From Astropecten irregularis (Eukaryota > Echinodermata > Asteroidea > Paxillosida > Astropectinidae), in contig OZ020260.1 in NCBI GenBank assembly GCA_963971285.1, positions 7,102,798-7,166,797 on the forward strand: 64,000 nt of DNA. Reading direction: 5' to 3'. Below the pieces are notes generated by a model. That model did not search any database. It was given only the letters and a program-made list of their open reading frames with translations, and had not been told where the DNA came from. Both the position numbers and the translations under genes were made by a program. Shown here piece after piece: positions 45,301-55,453 of the stretch. The stretch's first letter is position 1. Every line of letters starts with the position of its first letter.

Positions 45301-48300
45301 ACTGCCCTGCCATGATGAGGCTTCTGCGTGCTCATCCCTGACCAATTCCAGCTGGGACATTCTTACCTGTAGAGCAGAGCGGGCAGCAGCGCTGCTACCC
45401 ACGGCTAGGATCCCTGGGGCCGCCATGCTCATCATGCTCTTCAGATGTAGATGATCGGCGACTTTGATGGACGAGACGTTATAGTTGGGGAAGGCTCTCG
45501 CCAAGGCATTGGCTCCCTGGCTGTTTGTCCGCTTTGAGATGCCCACGAAAAACTCCTCTCCTAACCACGTGGAAAAACACCCAAGAGAGAAAGAAAATAT
45601 CAAAAAAGTTGCAGCACAAAGGTAGGGCCTGGGGTGCGTTCCGCTTGCGCGAACATACGTGAACATGTTCGCGACATTTGCGTTACGCTTGGATTTTGAA
45701 GTGCAACGCACACGCAACAAACCGCGAACATGTGTTGCGTATTGCGTCCATCTTTCATTCAGTGCAGTTAGCCAACTTCAGCAAACACCTCCTCTACACC
45801 GTTAGCTATGTTAGGCGAACGTTGTGTTCATATTTGGCAAACAGCGCGTTCCGGTTGGAAAACGGTGGCGCACATTGTGCGCCGTGCGCGTAGTTAGCTG
45901 GAGTGGAACGCACCCCTGTTTGTTTTACCGGGATCTTGATCGCCATATTAGATCTTACAAATCCTTATCCCAGGCAGGATACGCTAAAATGGGATCCAGA
46001 GCAGCTTTTGCGCACCAGATCACTGATCACGTTCCTGAAACAAACAGGCCCTACATGCATGCTTAGAATACTTAACACGTTCTGCCAAAAACGCGGCAAT
46101 TTTTGAAAAATTTGTTTCAATTTTGCCGTGACATGGAATGGTCTTAATTGGTAGTGGTGAAGCACAACCTCTTAAAATGTTACCAGAAATTGCTGAGGGA
46201 AAATTATTCAAATAACAATCTGAGAATTATTCCAACAGCACATACGTGTATATTGATTACGAAGATAACAAACTGATAACGAATTTCAAAATATCCAGTT
46301 AATCAGTTATTTTACCGGGAAAACATGTACTGGTATTCAAAACAAAATCTAGGTCAAACTACACCATAATAAATGTACAACTGGAATAAGATGGTAAAAT
46401 AACTTTCCAACTTTCCAGTTCGAATCCCGCTCCAGTCAATTTTTATTTAAAAATTCAGTCAGTTTCCCTTGTGGTTATTGGATGATTATATTAATAAAAA
46501 AGCCGTATCCTCTATCTATCCTCTATCGTATCCTCTATCTAGAGCTATCCAGCCCTATGTTGGTGGTGTCCCTAATAGTCAATTATCTTTGTTCGTTTGG
46601 TAGTCAGAAGCCATGAAACCATGTACATACCGAGCAATATATCCCAACGATCATTTCAGATACATGCAATATTAGCAATGCTGCAACCTGAGAAACAGTT
46701 AAAGGCAGCGTACAGGATTTGCAAGGCCTCGAAGAACAAGAACTATTTATTGAGTTTGAGACAGAAAATGGATTCAACAATTCGTAAACAGTGCAAACAG
46801 TCACCATGGGAAATCTTGGTTCATCAGATGCTGGGTTTTTCAAGGAAACCAAGATTTAGTGTCTTTTTAGCATTTCGAAAGCGTGGTGTAACCGTGAAGG
46901 ATTCAGAGGGGGGCAAGATTATTTCGGCCGTATTTCTGCTATCCAGATGAACAAAGCGTAAAAAGGTACATGAAACAATGTCTGTAAGGAAGTTTAAGAC
47001 ATTAACTACTGTTTGAGTACCAAATCCAGCCAAAAATGCACATCTTTGCAAATCCTATATGCTCCCCTTTAATGGGGGATCATTCAAAGAGGATACAGCT
47101 TTATAATTTGGGGAATTTTTTCCAGGGATTGAGCCGAGAAATGACAGATAATGATACTGAACGTAGTGTAGCTGGGCAGGTAAATGGCATCCCTGATGTT
47201 GAGAGGGATGGCTAAGTCTCATTTATCAACAGTGCATGTTTATATTTCCCATCCGCCCAAACTCATTTCTTGATTAATTTTCAATTGCATGCAGGGAGCT
47301 TGTACGCGTGCGGGGGCACGGAGCGCTAATCTTTGTATGCCAGGGCACTTGAGGGCTTACAAGGGATAGGATAATATGGGCTGGGTGTTGTTTGTACAGA
47401 CTGCTAGGTGTCATCAGGACTAATCACATGGATTTAATCAGCTCAGGATGAGGGATTGGATGGAGGTAGGGCAGGGAGGTGCGTACAGTGTACGTGTATG
47501 TGTACGACAGATAAATATTTGCAATATGCGGCTACAGGAAACAAATAAACACACGTACGGAGGCTGATCGTTTATCATTCTGAATGCAGTTCTATCATTC
47601 TAAGGTTACATGTACATGTCTAGTTTATTTTGTCAGGCATTTCTAATTACCGGTAGTGTCTTCTCCATAGCAATTGCATGGACGTATGTAAAGAATTGTC
47701 AACATGAGTCAAGAATTGTCTACATGCACAATATAAACTTAAAGGTAGTATCATACTTTGGTAAGAAACCAAAACAGAAATGTTCACATATTTACGTATA
47801 ACTTACAGGGTATGAAGATGGTGGTAGTACTAGTAGAAACTTACCGTTAAAATGTTTTCGTCTGAAATAGTGTATTTATCCAGAAATTAGTCAAACAACG
47901 ACCGAAAATCTTTTTGATCTTTTAAAAGATCAAAAATAAAAGTGAAAAAACTTTAGAAATTTTTTCTCAAAAAGTGGGCACCGTACGTATGGGACTGAAA
48001 TTTTCACAAATGACTGTTAATCTGTCTTGATATTTTTTGCCCATGAATCTGTATTTCTTTGATAAAAAACAAAGTATGATACTACCTTTAATTACAAGGG
48101 TTATTGGTCTGCAGCTGATTTCACAAAACTTCAAATGTTGCGTACATAACATTTTGTTGCTAAAGTTACGCAACATTTTCCTGCCTTTGGTTGCACAATT
48201 TATGCCCGTTTCACGAAACTTACGCAACATTTGTACTTTGTGTAAGCTACGCAACGTAAGTTATGTGAAATCGGCTACTGTACTGGTGCCTCTGGGTTGG

Positions 48301-51300
48301 GGTCTGAACATAGAGTTACGGTAAATAAAAAACTAGAGTGCACGCTTCATATTCAACGTGCGCGTTGTCTGCACTCCGGCATGGCGCAGGCGCAGAAGAG
48401 TCAAAATATCGTACTGGGATGTTACTCGGTGAACTGCGCGCACTGTGCGTGACGTGATGGGAGACGCAATGTGTGGAACATACCGCATTTTATGCACAAT
48501 GCTGCGTGCACGGGTCGGGTAAGAATATGTACGCACAATTTGAAACTGGATGCGCACATTTGCCCTTGTTTGGTTTTCTTAGGCAATAGCGCTGGCCACG
48601 GTTGAGTGCATTACAGAGTGCACACTCTAGTTTGTTTATTTAACTCTGTGGGTCTGAATAGCGCTCCGCACTCATGACGTCACAAAATGTCAGACAAACA
48701 TTGTCTCACACATGTAGTGTACATCACACGCACACGCACACACATTTGCATGGTTGCAATTTTTGTCTGAGATCCGGTGCTATTTTTAGCACAAGTGCGG
48801 AGCGCTATTGCCTATGGTTAGCAAGCAGCTAACACTGGGGAAAAGGTGGCTCACAACCCCCACCACATGGCGAATGTTCACAGTATAAGCCTCTAGAAAC
48901 GATTGAATATTGTCACTGATCAGAATCCGGTTGGAATAAATGTAATAAAAACTGCAACCACTCGTAACAGCAGTACTCTATTACAATGGATTGATTACAA
49001 GTCGATCCTCTAAAAAAATATGGCAGCTAGTGCAATACCTTAAAATTGAATTGAAATCTATCGGTTTTGGAGAAGCCAGGCTTGAGGGGAGTCTTATGGA
49101 TTGAAAATGCCCAAAGAAAAACAAATTTTCCAAACATTCGACCTGATTTAACAGTCAATCCGATTGCCTCTGTAAGGCTTCCGCACCAGGTTTTTTGCAT
49201 CTGCGAGAATGTGCAGCATGAACACAACGTGGTATTCCTTCAGCTTGGGGGGACAGAAAAATTTGAAACTTGAAGCGAGCTGCAGAAACAGCGAGGAGAA
49301 TGTTACAGCCAAACATCATCACTCCACAAGCATGAATATGAGGAGTGGGAATTCACCATTCGCCATTACTGCAGTGTCCCTGCCTGCCTTTTGTCTGACA
49401 ACAAAGGAATGTACGCTCCGCCGCACTCTATAATTGCAGGGTGTACGTCCCATGATTAGGGGACGTACACCCTGCAATATAGAGTGTGGCAGACGAATGT
49501 TCTTTTGTTGCCTGACAAAAGGCATACGGAGACACTGCAGTAATGGCGGGTGTTTCCCACCTCCATGGTCGCACCATCGGATCATTGTATAAAATGCTAT
49601 CGTGAGTAATGCTGCCCCTATGTGGTGATTTGCAGGGCTGCGATTGTACTAGCATAAAAAATCCTGAAAACATAGCCAAAAATTCTGAAAATCACACGAC
49701 TCCTATACTTTTGTACAGGCAAAGTGAGGGAAAAAAATCCTGAAATTAGGATTTTTCCTGACAAATCACACCCCTGGATTTGACAATCTTAATGAAAATA
49801 CTGTGAGAGTTTTTCACCCTCTTCTCAAAAAAGTGGACGTTGTATAGGACTGGAAATTTTCACAGATGACTGATTCTGTATCTTTCTTGATATTTGTGCC
49901 CATAAATCTGCATTTCTTTGACACAAACCAAAGTATGACCATGAAGTTGCCTTTAAAATTCGCGGCGCAGGGTTCAGTCATTCAATATGCCGATCGGGAT
50001 GGGATGTGGACAGATACACAGGGATGGAATTGTTGATAGTATAACAATGCAGAGATATTAGAACTGACATTTATTACTGTCATGAATACTGGTCACCCAT
50101 TTACTGCAGTGTACTCTAGGTCCCTGCACTGGTAAATCTCAAAAACCATCCGTCAAACATGAAATTGTCAAACCAGGTACAGTCTATTGATCAGAGGATG
50201 TGAATTGCAATGAGTCCGTAGTCTAGACATCTTTAAAGGTACAGTAGATGATAGGCTAACATACCCCAACAGAAATGTTCACAGATTTACGTATAACTTT
50301 TACTTTGAGGGTATGAAGATGGTGCAGGTAGAAACATACCGTTAAAATATTTCCGCCTGAAGTGCTGTATTTATCCAGACATTAGTCAAAGAAGACCGAA
50401 AAACAGTTTTGATCAAAATCATTCATTATGTTTTATAAAAAAAAATTGAGTCAGGTTTTTTGCTGTTTTCTTGTGACTCGGATGTCCGATTGAGCTCAAA
50501 TTTTCACAAATTTATTATTTCATGCACATATTGGATCAGAAAATGTGTGGGTACTGTTCTGTGACCTTTACCAATCATCAAGGGATGAGTCTTGGAAATA
50601 CCTCGTTATCAAGACAGGCAATTATAAAGCAAAATTCACTTGCAGTTGCAGATAAACCGTCCATGATTTCACAAAATGTTCAGAAGCAATGAAGCTTGCA
50701 TGATAAAATCAAAGGCTGTGTTTTATGCATGTAACTGACAGCCATTTTCAATCATAACCACTGGTACACAACAATAAATCTTAATAGCACTCCGCACTTG
50801 AGCTAAAAATAGCACACCGGAACTCAGACAAACATTGCAAACGTGTGGTGGGTGTTTTTGCGCGTGCACGTGCGTGCTGGCCAATTCACTCGTGTGAAGT
50901 CATTAGTGCGGAGCGCTATTGATAACTCTGAACTACCAATTGATGATGATTATTATTACCAGCTAGTGATAACTCTGAACTACATGTACCAATTGATGAT
51001 GATTATTATTATCAATTCTTCCTTTTTTTTTGTTGGGGGGGGGAGAGACAATAACTAATGTAAAAGTTTTTTTTTTTTTTAATTAAAGTGATAGGTTTTG
51101 CTGTAACAGCATGAGACATATATTTAACTCTTTTGTGAGTTTGGGGTGGCTCTGAAAAGAGCCAGTTATAAACTCAAAGTTCCGGCCAGTGTGCTCTGGC
51201 CGTCTTCAAGGGAATGCTGAAGTTGAACAACTGGTCCAAGTAGCGGTTTGTACCAGGTCTGCAACAGAACTACTAGTCCAGTCTCCATCTTGCAGCTGCA

Positions 51301-52410
51301 GCATTCTCCTGAAGACGGCAAGAGCATACTGGCCGGAACGTTGAGTTAACCAGCTCTTTTCAGAACCATCCTATACTCACAAAGACTTAAACCTATTACT
51401 TTATGTACTTCCACCATGCATAGCCTTTAAAGTAGTATCATACTTTGGTAAGAATTCAAAACAGGAATGTTCACAGATTCACGTATAACTTACAGGGTAT
51501 GAAGATGGTGACAGGTAGAAAGATACCGTTAAAGTGTTTCCGCCTGAAATGGTGTATTTATCCAGAAATTGGTAAAACAACGACCACAAATCTTTTTGAT
51601 CTTTAAAAGATCAAGAATAAAAGAGAAAAGACTTAAGAAATACTGTGGCTGTTTTTCACTGTTTTCTCAAAAAGTGGGCACTGTACATGTATCTGTCTTG
51701 ATATTTTTGCCCATGAATCTGCATTTCTTTGATAAAAACCAAAGTATGATACTACCTTTAAATCTTAGTTATTTTGTTATTATTGTGATAACCAAAGCAA
51801 ATTAATTAAAACCCCACATAATGGAAACGAAACTTGCACCAGCACTTATTTTTTCAAAAGGGAACCATTTTTAAAAATTTCATATTTCAAGAGATGGCAA
51901 ACTCAATTTCTGCACTTTGCTAATAGCTTTCTGTCACGTGGACATGTACTGTACTGTACTGTGTGTTTAGGCTATAATGAAATTGAACTGTCTGCTGTAA
52001 ATGTAAAGATTGAACAGACGAATGAATGATTCCACATTAATTGAGTCATGTAATGTAAGAAGGGGGGAGGGGGAAGTTGAGTAGGAGGATGATTCACTCA
52101 ACTCCAAGCTCCCTACTGAGAACTCTAAAGAATTACAGATCAAATCAAGCCATTCATGAATGCACCAGCCTTGACTGTAATGGAGTCCCGAGCAACCTTT
52201 TAAATTTGTCTGCCGCAGTTTCTCTGAAGTAGCATCGGATTAGCCCAATTGTGTACGGCTTCTTGCTCATTTTTTCCTCTCAAGGGGAAAGGGGGGAAGG
52301 GGCTTACCTGTGAAGAGCACGTCACCTCCGTCCAACGTTGCATTGGGGTCCTTGATTTCATAAATCTGCTGTCGTAAATCATCCCGCAAGATCCGTCTTA
52401 TCTCGTCTAC
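42303..52410 (-). CDS. DDAH: DDAH: dimethylarginine dimethylaminohydrolase, last four exons
   Basis: Minus-strand exons 52410-52308, 45560-45367, 43450-43334 and 42416-42303 (stop TAG) join in phases 1, 0, 0 and encode the last 175 residues. DDAH hydrolyses asymmetric dimethylarginine and monomethylarginine to citrulline and methylamines, relieving inhibition of nitric oxide synthase. The order matches human DDAH1: DPNATLDGGDVLFT, EEFFVGISKRTNSQGANALA, KVADHLHLKS with the catalytic His, DDEAANCVYV, EYPESYK, then QKVDGLLTCRSILVQ with the catalytic Cys (human His173 and Cys274). The first exon or exons, with the VFVED segment, were not found and probably lie beyond 64000. Its introns carry two large minisatellites and many MITEs. 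DDAH1 versus DDAH2 cannot be assigned, as they are vertebrate duplicates. Confidence 0.95.
42888..43043. repeat. foldback element in the last DDAH intron
   Basis: The arms ACTAACGGAAGCCATTTTT (left) and the complement CTAAGGGAAGCCATTTTTG (right) extend to about 65 bp each, meeting around GAACATCTTCA / TGAAGATGTTC. It lies about 40 bp from the next inverted repeat at 43081-43222. Confidence 0.75.
43081..43222. repeat. 142-bp MITE with about 50-bp arms in the last DDAH intron
   Basis: The arms run CCAATGGGAAACTTTTGAGA and CAACAGCGCACGC against GCGTGCGCTGTTG and TCTCAAAAGTCTCCCATTGG, with only a few mismatches. The centre is rich in alternating GC/GT. It lies about 110 bp downstream of the exon 43334-43450. 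Confidence 0.8.
43558..45305. repeat. 79-bp minisatellite, about 22 copies
   Basis: Units of 79 bp (for example TCTGTAAGGTATTG recurs at exact 79-bp steps) fill almost the whole intron between the DDAH exons 45367-45560 and 43334-43450. Units differ by a few substitutions (CCTTATG / CCGTATG / CCTCATG). A 3-bp-longer variant (CCTTATGATGCAGC) plus the next diverged unit (CACTACGAGGG) occurs twice, at about 44681 and 45079. This 398-bp spacing shows a higher-order duplication of five units. It has no CRISPR character. Confidence 0.95.
45631..45916. mobile_element. GGTGCGTTCC MITE, complete copy
   Basis: A 286-bp unit bounded by GGGGTGCGTTCCGC and GTGGAACGCACCCC. The interior shares GCGAACATGTGTTGCGTATTG and AGTTAGCCAACTTCAGCAAA with the nested copies at 41330-41790. 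It starts about 70 bp upstream of a DDAH exon, inside the intron. Confidence 0.75.
45917..46048. mobile_element. MITE with CTGTTTGTTT / AAACAAACAG ends
   Basis: It begins CTGTTTGTTTTACCGGGATC and ends GTTCCTGAAACAAACAGG, immediately next to the previous MITE. A relative lies at 61118-61234 (ATGTTTGTTTTGGCACGAGA ... CCTGAAACAAACAGGC). Confidence 0.65.
46425..46600. repeat. tRNA-SINE fragments in opposite orientations
   Basis: 46427-46490 reads AGTTCGAATCCCGCTCCAGT and TTTCCCTTGTGGTTATTGG on the plus strand, while 46538-46600 reads GAGCTATCCAGCCCTATGTT, the minus-strand head. Thus two fragments of the same SINE family lie head to head, separated by a short CTCTATC-rich run. Confidence 0.6.
46703..47068. 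mobile_element. TTAA-type MITE (family T2)
   Basis: TTAA flanks both ends (46699-46702, 47069-47072). The ends are AGGCAGCGTACAGGATTTGC and GCAAATCCTATATGCTCCCCT. It matches 27616-28006 in reverse orientation. The target site is as in family T1 but the sequence is unrelated. Confidence 0.8.
47073..47742. other. DDAH intron sequence without identified repeats
   Basis: No gene and no inverted-repeat element is seen between the T2 copy and the T1 copy starting at 47743. Short ACATGTAC-like runs occur near 47500-47620. Confidence 0.4.
47743..48087. mobile_element. TTAA-type MITE (family T1)
   Basis: TTAA lies on both sides (47739-47742 and 48088-48091). The ends are AGGTAGTATCATACTTTGG and CAAAGTATGATACTACCT. 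It carries the internal GATCTTTTAAAAGATC palindrome at about 47917-47932. Confidence 0.88.
48105..48631. mobile_element. two adjacent MITEs
   Basis: 48105-48276 has ends GTCTGCAGCTGATTTCAC and GTGAAATCGGCTAC with repeated ACGCAACATTT motifs inside. 48332-48631 has ends ACTAGAGTGCACGC and GAGTGCACACTCTAGT and a GC-rich interior. Confidence 0.6.
48657..48809. mobile_element. CRE-bearing MITE (family C), copy 2
   Basis: AATAGCGCTCCGCACTCATG ... AAGTGCGGAGCGCTATT, with a perfect TGACGTCA at 48675-48682, here near the left end (inverse orientation to copy 1), and a CACACGCACACGCACACAC run. Confidence 0.85.
49345..49560. repeat. long imperfect palindrome, about 100-bp arms
   Basis: The left arm (GTGGGAATTCACCATTCGCC ... 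TTGCAGGGTGTACGTCCC) and the right arm (GGGACGTACACCCTGCAA ... GGCGGGTGTTTCCCAC) are inverted, with the centre at about 49453-49460. Both arms hold matching CTGCAGTGTC and TTTTGTCTGACAACAAA motifs with small indels. Confidence 0.75.
49636..49773. mobile_element. diverged relative of the TCAGGGATGAGATT MITE
   Basis: AGGGCTGCGATTGTACTAGC ... GACAAATCACACCCCTG with repeated CCTGAAA motifs and TCCTATACTTTTGTACA, the latter shared with the element at 4344-4518. Confidence 0.5.
49798..49952. mobile_element. TTAA-type MITE (family T1), right-end fragment
   Basis: Only the right half remains (TTTTCACAGATGACTG, AATCTGCATTTCTTTGACA, CAAAGTATGACC). The right flank is TTAA. Confidence 0.65.
50237..50567. 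mobile_element. TTAA-type MITE (family T1), diverged
   Basis: The left flank is TTAA, the body begins AGGTACAGTAGATGATAGG and ends TGTGACCT. The subfamily ending (TGTTCTGTGACCTTTACCAATC) is shared with 15081-15433. Confidence 0.65.
50783..50920. mobile_element. CRE-type MITE (family C), copy 3
   Basis: AATAGCACTCCGCACTTGAG ... TTAGTGCGGAGCGCTATT. The CRE is decayed to TGAAGTCA at about 50895-50902. An alternating GCGCGTGCACGTGCGTGC run is in the centre. Confidence 0.8.
51124..51390. repeat. foldback element with hammerhead-like motifs
   Basis: The arms are about 95-105 bp (51124-51218 and 51300-51390). On the plus strand the right arm reads CTGAAGACGGC ... GCCGGAACG. On the minus strand the left arm reads TTGAAGACGGCC ... 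GGCCGGAAC. CTGANGA, a stem, then GAA is the order of the hammerhead catalytic core, although the expected GAAA is shortened to GAAC. Confidence 0.6.
51431..51757. mobile_element. TTAA-type MITE (family T1)
   Basis: TTAA lies on both sides (51427-51430 and 51758-51761). The ends are AGTAGTATCATACTTTGG and CCAAAGTATGATACTACCT, with an internal GATCTTTAAAAGATC palindrome. Confidence 0.85.
51762..52307. other. DDAH intron between a MITE and the exon at 52308
   Basis: No repeat or exon stands out in this unique stretch on the 3' side of the exon. An AG/G-rich run lies at about 52060-52092. Confidence 0.4.
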
Positions 52411-52523
52411 CTGCATCGAGAGAAGCCAAGAAGACGAGAGAGTTGTGAGTGGTGAGGAGATGGTTGGTTTTGGAGAGGGGTGGTGTTGGGCTGGGGAGGG
52501 TATGATGTTGGTGAGGGGCACTG

Positions 52524-53660
52524 TTGGAGAGGGGTCATATTGTTCTTAAAGGGTGTGGTGTTGGTGAGGTTCTTTTTGTAAGGGGTAGTGTTGATGAGGT
52601 TCTGTTTGTGAGGGGTGGTGTTGGTGAGGTTCTGTTTGTGAGGGGTAGTGTTGGTGAGGTTCTGTCTGTGAGAGGTAGTGTTGGTGAGGTTCTGTTTGTG
52701 AGGGGTGGTGTTGGTGAGGTTCTGTTTGTGAGGGGTGGTGTTGATGAGGTTCTGTTTGTGAGGGGTGGTGTTGGTGAGGTTCTGTTTGTGAGGGGTGGTG
52801 TTGGTGAGGTTCTGTTTGTAAGGGGTGGTGTTGGTGAGGTTCTGTTTGTGAGGGGTAGTGTTGGTGAGGTTCTGTTTGTGAGGGGTGGTGTTGGTGAGGT
52901 TCTGTTTGTGAGGGGTGTTGTTGGTGAGGTTCTGTTTGTGAGGGGTGGTGTTGGTGAGGTTCTGTTTGTGAGGGGTAGTGTTGGTGAGGTTCTGTTTGCA
53001 AGGGGTGGTGTTGGTGAGGTTCTGTTTGTGAGGGGTAGTGTTTGTGAGGTTCTGTTTGTGAGGGGTGGTGTTGGTGATGTTCTGTTTGTGAGGGGTAGTG
53101 TTGGTGAGGTTCTGTTTGTGAGGGGTAGTGTTGATGAGGTTCTGTTTGTGAGGGGTAGTGTTGGTAAGGTTCTGTTTGAGAGAGGTAGTGTTGGTGAGGT
53201 TCTGTCTGTGAGTGGTAGTGTTGGAGAGGTTCTGTTTGTGAGGGGTAGTGTTGGTGACTGGTGAGGTTCTGTTTGTGTGGGGTAGTGTTGGTGAGGTTCT
53301 GTTTGTGAGGGGTAGTGTTGGTGACTGGTGAGGTTCTGTTTGTGAGGGGTAGTGTTGGTGACTGGTGAGGTTCTGTTTGTAAGGGGTGGTGTTGGTGAGG
53401 TTCTGTTTGTGAGGGGTAGTGTTGGTGACTGGTGAGGTTCTGTTTGTGAGGGGTGGTGTTGGTGAGGTTCTGTTTGTGAGGGGTAGTGTTGGTGACTGGT
53501 GAGGTTCTGTTTGTGAGGGGTAGTGTTGGTGAGGTTCTGTCTGTGAGCGGTAGTGTTGGAGAGGTTCTGTTTGTGAGGGGTAGTGTTGGTGACTGGTGAG
53601 GTTCTGTTTGTGAGGGGTGGTGTTGGTGAGGTTCTGTTTGTGAGGGATAATATCAGTGGG
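52524..53660. repeat. 30-bp minisatellite, about 37 units
   Basis: Units of exactly 30 bp, for example GGTTCTGTTTGTGAGGGGTG then GTGTTGGTGA, some with an added 9-bp GACTGGTGA block after 53250. Because 30 is divisible by 3, several frames stay open on both strands. It ends about 115 bp upstream (minus-strand sense) of the DDAH exon at 52308-52410, within the intron. The G-rich strand could form quadruplexes. Confidence 0.95.
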
Positions 53661-55053
53661 GGAGGTATCGTTGAGGTTCCCTAAGCGAGGGGTGGTGTTG
53701 GTTGGTAAGCAGAAATGTTGAAAATTATCTCTCAAACCAATTGATATTTTCACAACAATGTTAAAAACAACTAGATAACTGGTATCTGTTCATACTTTTG
53801 CCAAACACAAAATGTGACAACAATTTGAGGCTGCTTTTGAGGACAATCGGTAGCACGGATGAAACCAAATGATGACTACTATTACATGAATGACTTCATT
53901 CCTTTGGCAAAGACCTTATGGGTACACATACCGAACATTAATACTGTAACATCACAATGTAGAGAAAGCTTAATAATTACCCACTAAGTATAAAAAAAAA
54001 AAAGGGGGCATGAGGGTAGGGCTGAGAAAAAAAAATCCAATCAATTTTCACCACCAACCAACCGCAACACAAGGTATTGGAAAGAAAATCACACTAATTT
54101 AAATGCCACACATCTGCACAAGCATGAATTTCCAGTGAGCCGATCCGGCCGGAATTCCCGGGAGAATTTCAAAGCCGCTTGGGGAGAGTCAGAGGCTGTC
54201 GGCTGATCCAGTCAGACAGGGCTGAATGCAGACATGGCTTGTCACATCTACCGGGTGCGAGAGACAATTAAACGCTGACTAATTCCTGGTTTGGAAATGG
54301 CTGGATGGGATGACATGCTATACGGACCCATCTCCGAGGTTTGACAAGGGATAGGTTCCCCCTAAGGGACAGGGAGAAGTTCATGCTGTGAATCTGTTTG
54401 CATCATTGGTTCCCAACAAAAAAAACAACATGGTTTTTTTTTCAGACCCCAATGAAAATTTCTTGATCTCTAGATACGTTATTTTATCTAGAAAACAATT
54501 GGCGCTCATTCAATTTCCTTGCGCCTGCTGCTGAGGGCGCTGTTAAATGTGATGTCACTTGAGTCCCAATATAGAGAGAGCCTATATTGATTTTGGATAC
54601 AAAATGGCCGTCAATAATGTGTACAATACAGTACTGGAAGCCAATACTCTATATGCAGCACTCATACATACCGGTAATGTACCATTTTGAATCCAACTTT
54701 TGGACTCCATATATGTACATCCTACTGTGATTGATATCTATTTTATACTTGGAACATGAAATCATACAAAAAGCCAAACTGCCATTATTCTGGTCTTAAT
54801 TACCGGTAATTTTTCTTCATTTGCCTTAATTCGCTAAACTGCATAAAATATATATGTATGCATGTTAAGAGAAATATAAAAATTAAATGTTGCCAAGAAA
54901 CCTGAATTCAGAGAAAATTTTTTATACTAAACCATATACATTCAGTTTTGATCACAAATTAAGAAAAAAGCTGCATGTACAGTATAATCATAACCTCAAG
55001 TTTATTTTTTAATGTTATATACAGTAGGCCTAATTATATAAAATAATATATTA
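53661..55053. other. DDAH upstream intron, partly repeat-poor
   Basis: No exon found. About 54110-54600 is free of recognisable repeats and less AT-rich than its surroundings (CCGGCCGGAATTCCCGGG at about 54148). This makes it a candidate conserved or regulatory segment. Confidence 0.35.
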
Positions 55054-55453
55054 CAGTGGAATGCCACTATAACAAACACTGCTATAGCGAACATTTGGCT
55101 ATACCGAACATCATCACTAGCTCCCAATTTTTGGGTACAATACATACTCAATATTTCCTGACCAAAATCATTTAATATTCATGATTTACTGCGGTACCCA
55201 CCGTGATATTGGATTCGATTCACCCCGCTGACCCCAGCTAGCTCGGTGGCCTAGCGGTATGGCACCTGCACTAGTAAGCAGGAGGTCGTGCGTTCGAATC
55301 CCACCTGAGCCAGCATGTGATTTTTTCACGTGCTCTCACAAGCACTGAGTATACAGTGCTCATCCACGTCGATGAAGGGTAGCCTAATTTGCATAATACT
55401 CAATATGGTTCTTTAAATCACATCCTGCCATGTTCGTTATAGCGGTGTTCCAA
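55054..55453. mobile_element. mariner-like MITE containing a tRNA-like SINE
   Basis: TA then CAGTGGAATGCCACTATAAC at the left, and GTTCGTTATAGCGGTGTTCC at the right (last bases lost). At about 55238-55314 a tRNA-like unit reads GCTCGGTGGCCTAGCGGTAT (box A) and CGTTCGAATCCCACCTGAGC (box B). It has a CTAGTAA anticodon-loop-like stretch (AGT, Thr-like) and an 8-base loop. The acceptor stem pairs imperfectly, so this is a SINE head and not a tRNA gene. Confidence 0.65.

Noticed and set aside
43558-45305. Regular repeat array that might suggest CRISPR
   Set aside because: 79-bp units are head-to-tail with no unique spacers, in a eukaryotic intron.
52407-53753. 448-codon minus-strand open frame, and a 246-codon plus-strand frame over the same DNA
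   Set aside because: Both are translations of the 30-bp minisatellite; frames stay open only because the unit length is a multiple of three. The minus frame runs into the DDAH exon out of frame.
55238-55314. tRNA-Thr gene
   Set aside because: Boxes A and B are present, but the anticodon loop has eight bases, the acceptor stem has mismatches, and it sits inside a mariner-like MITE with a SINE-like tail.
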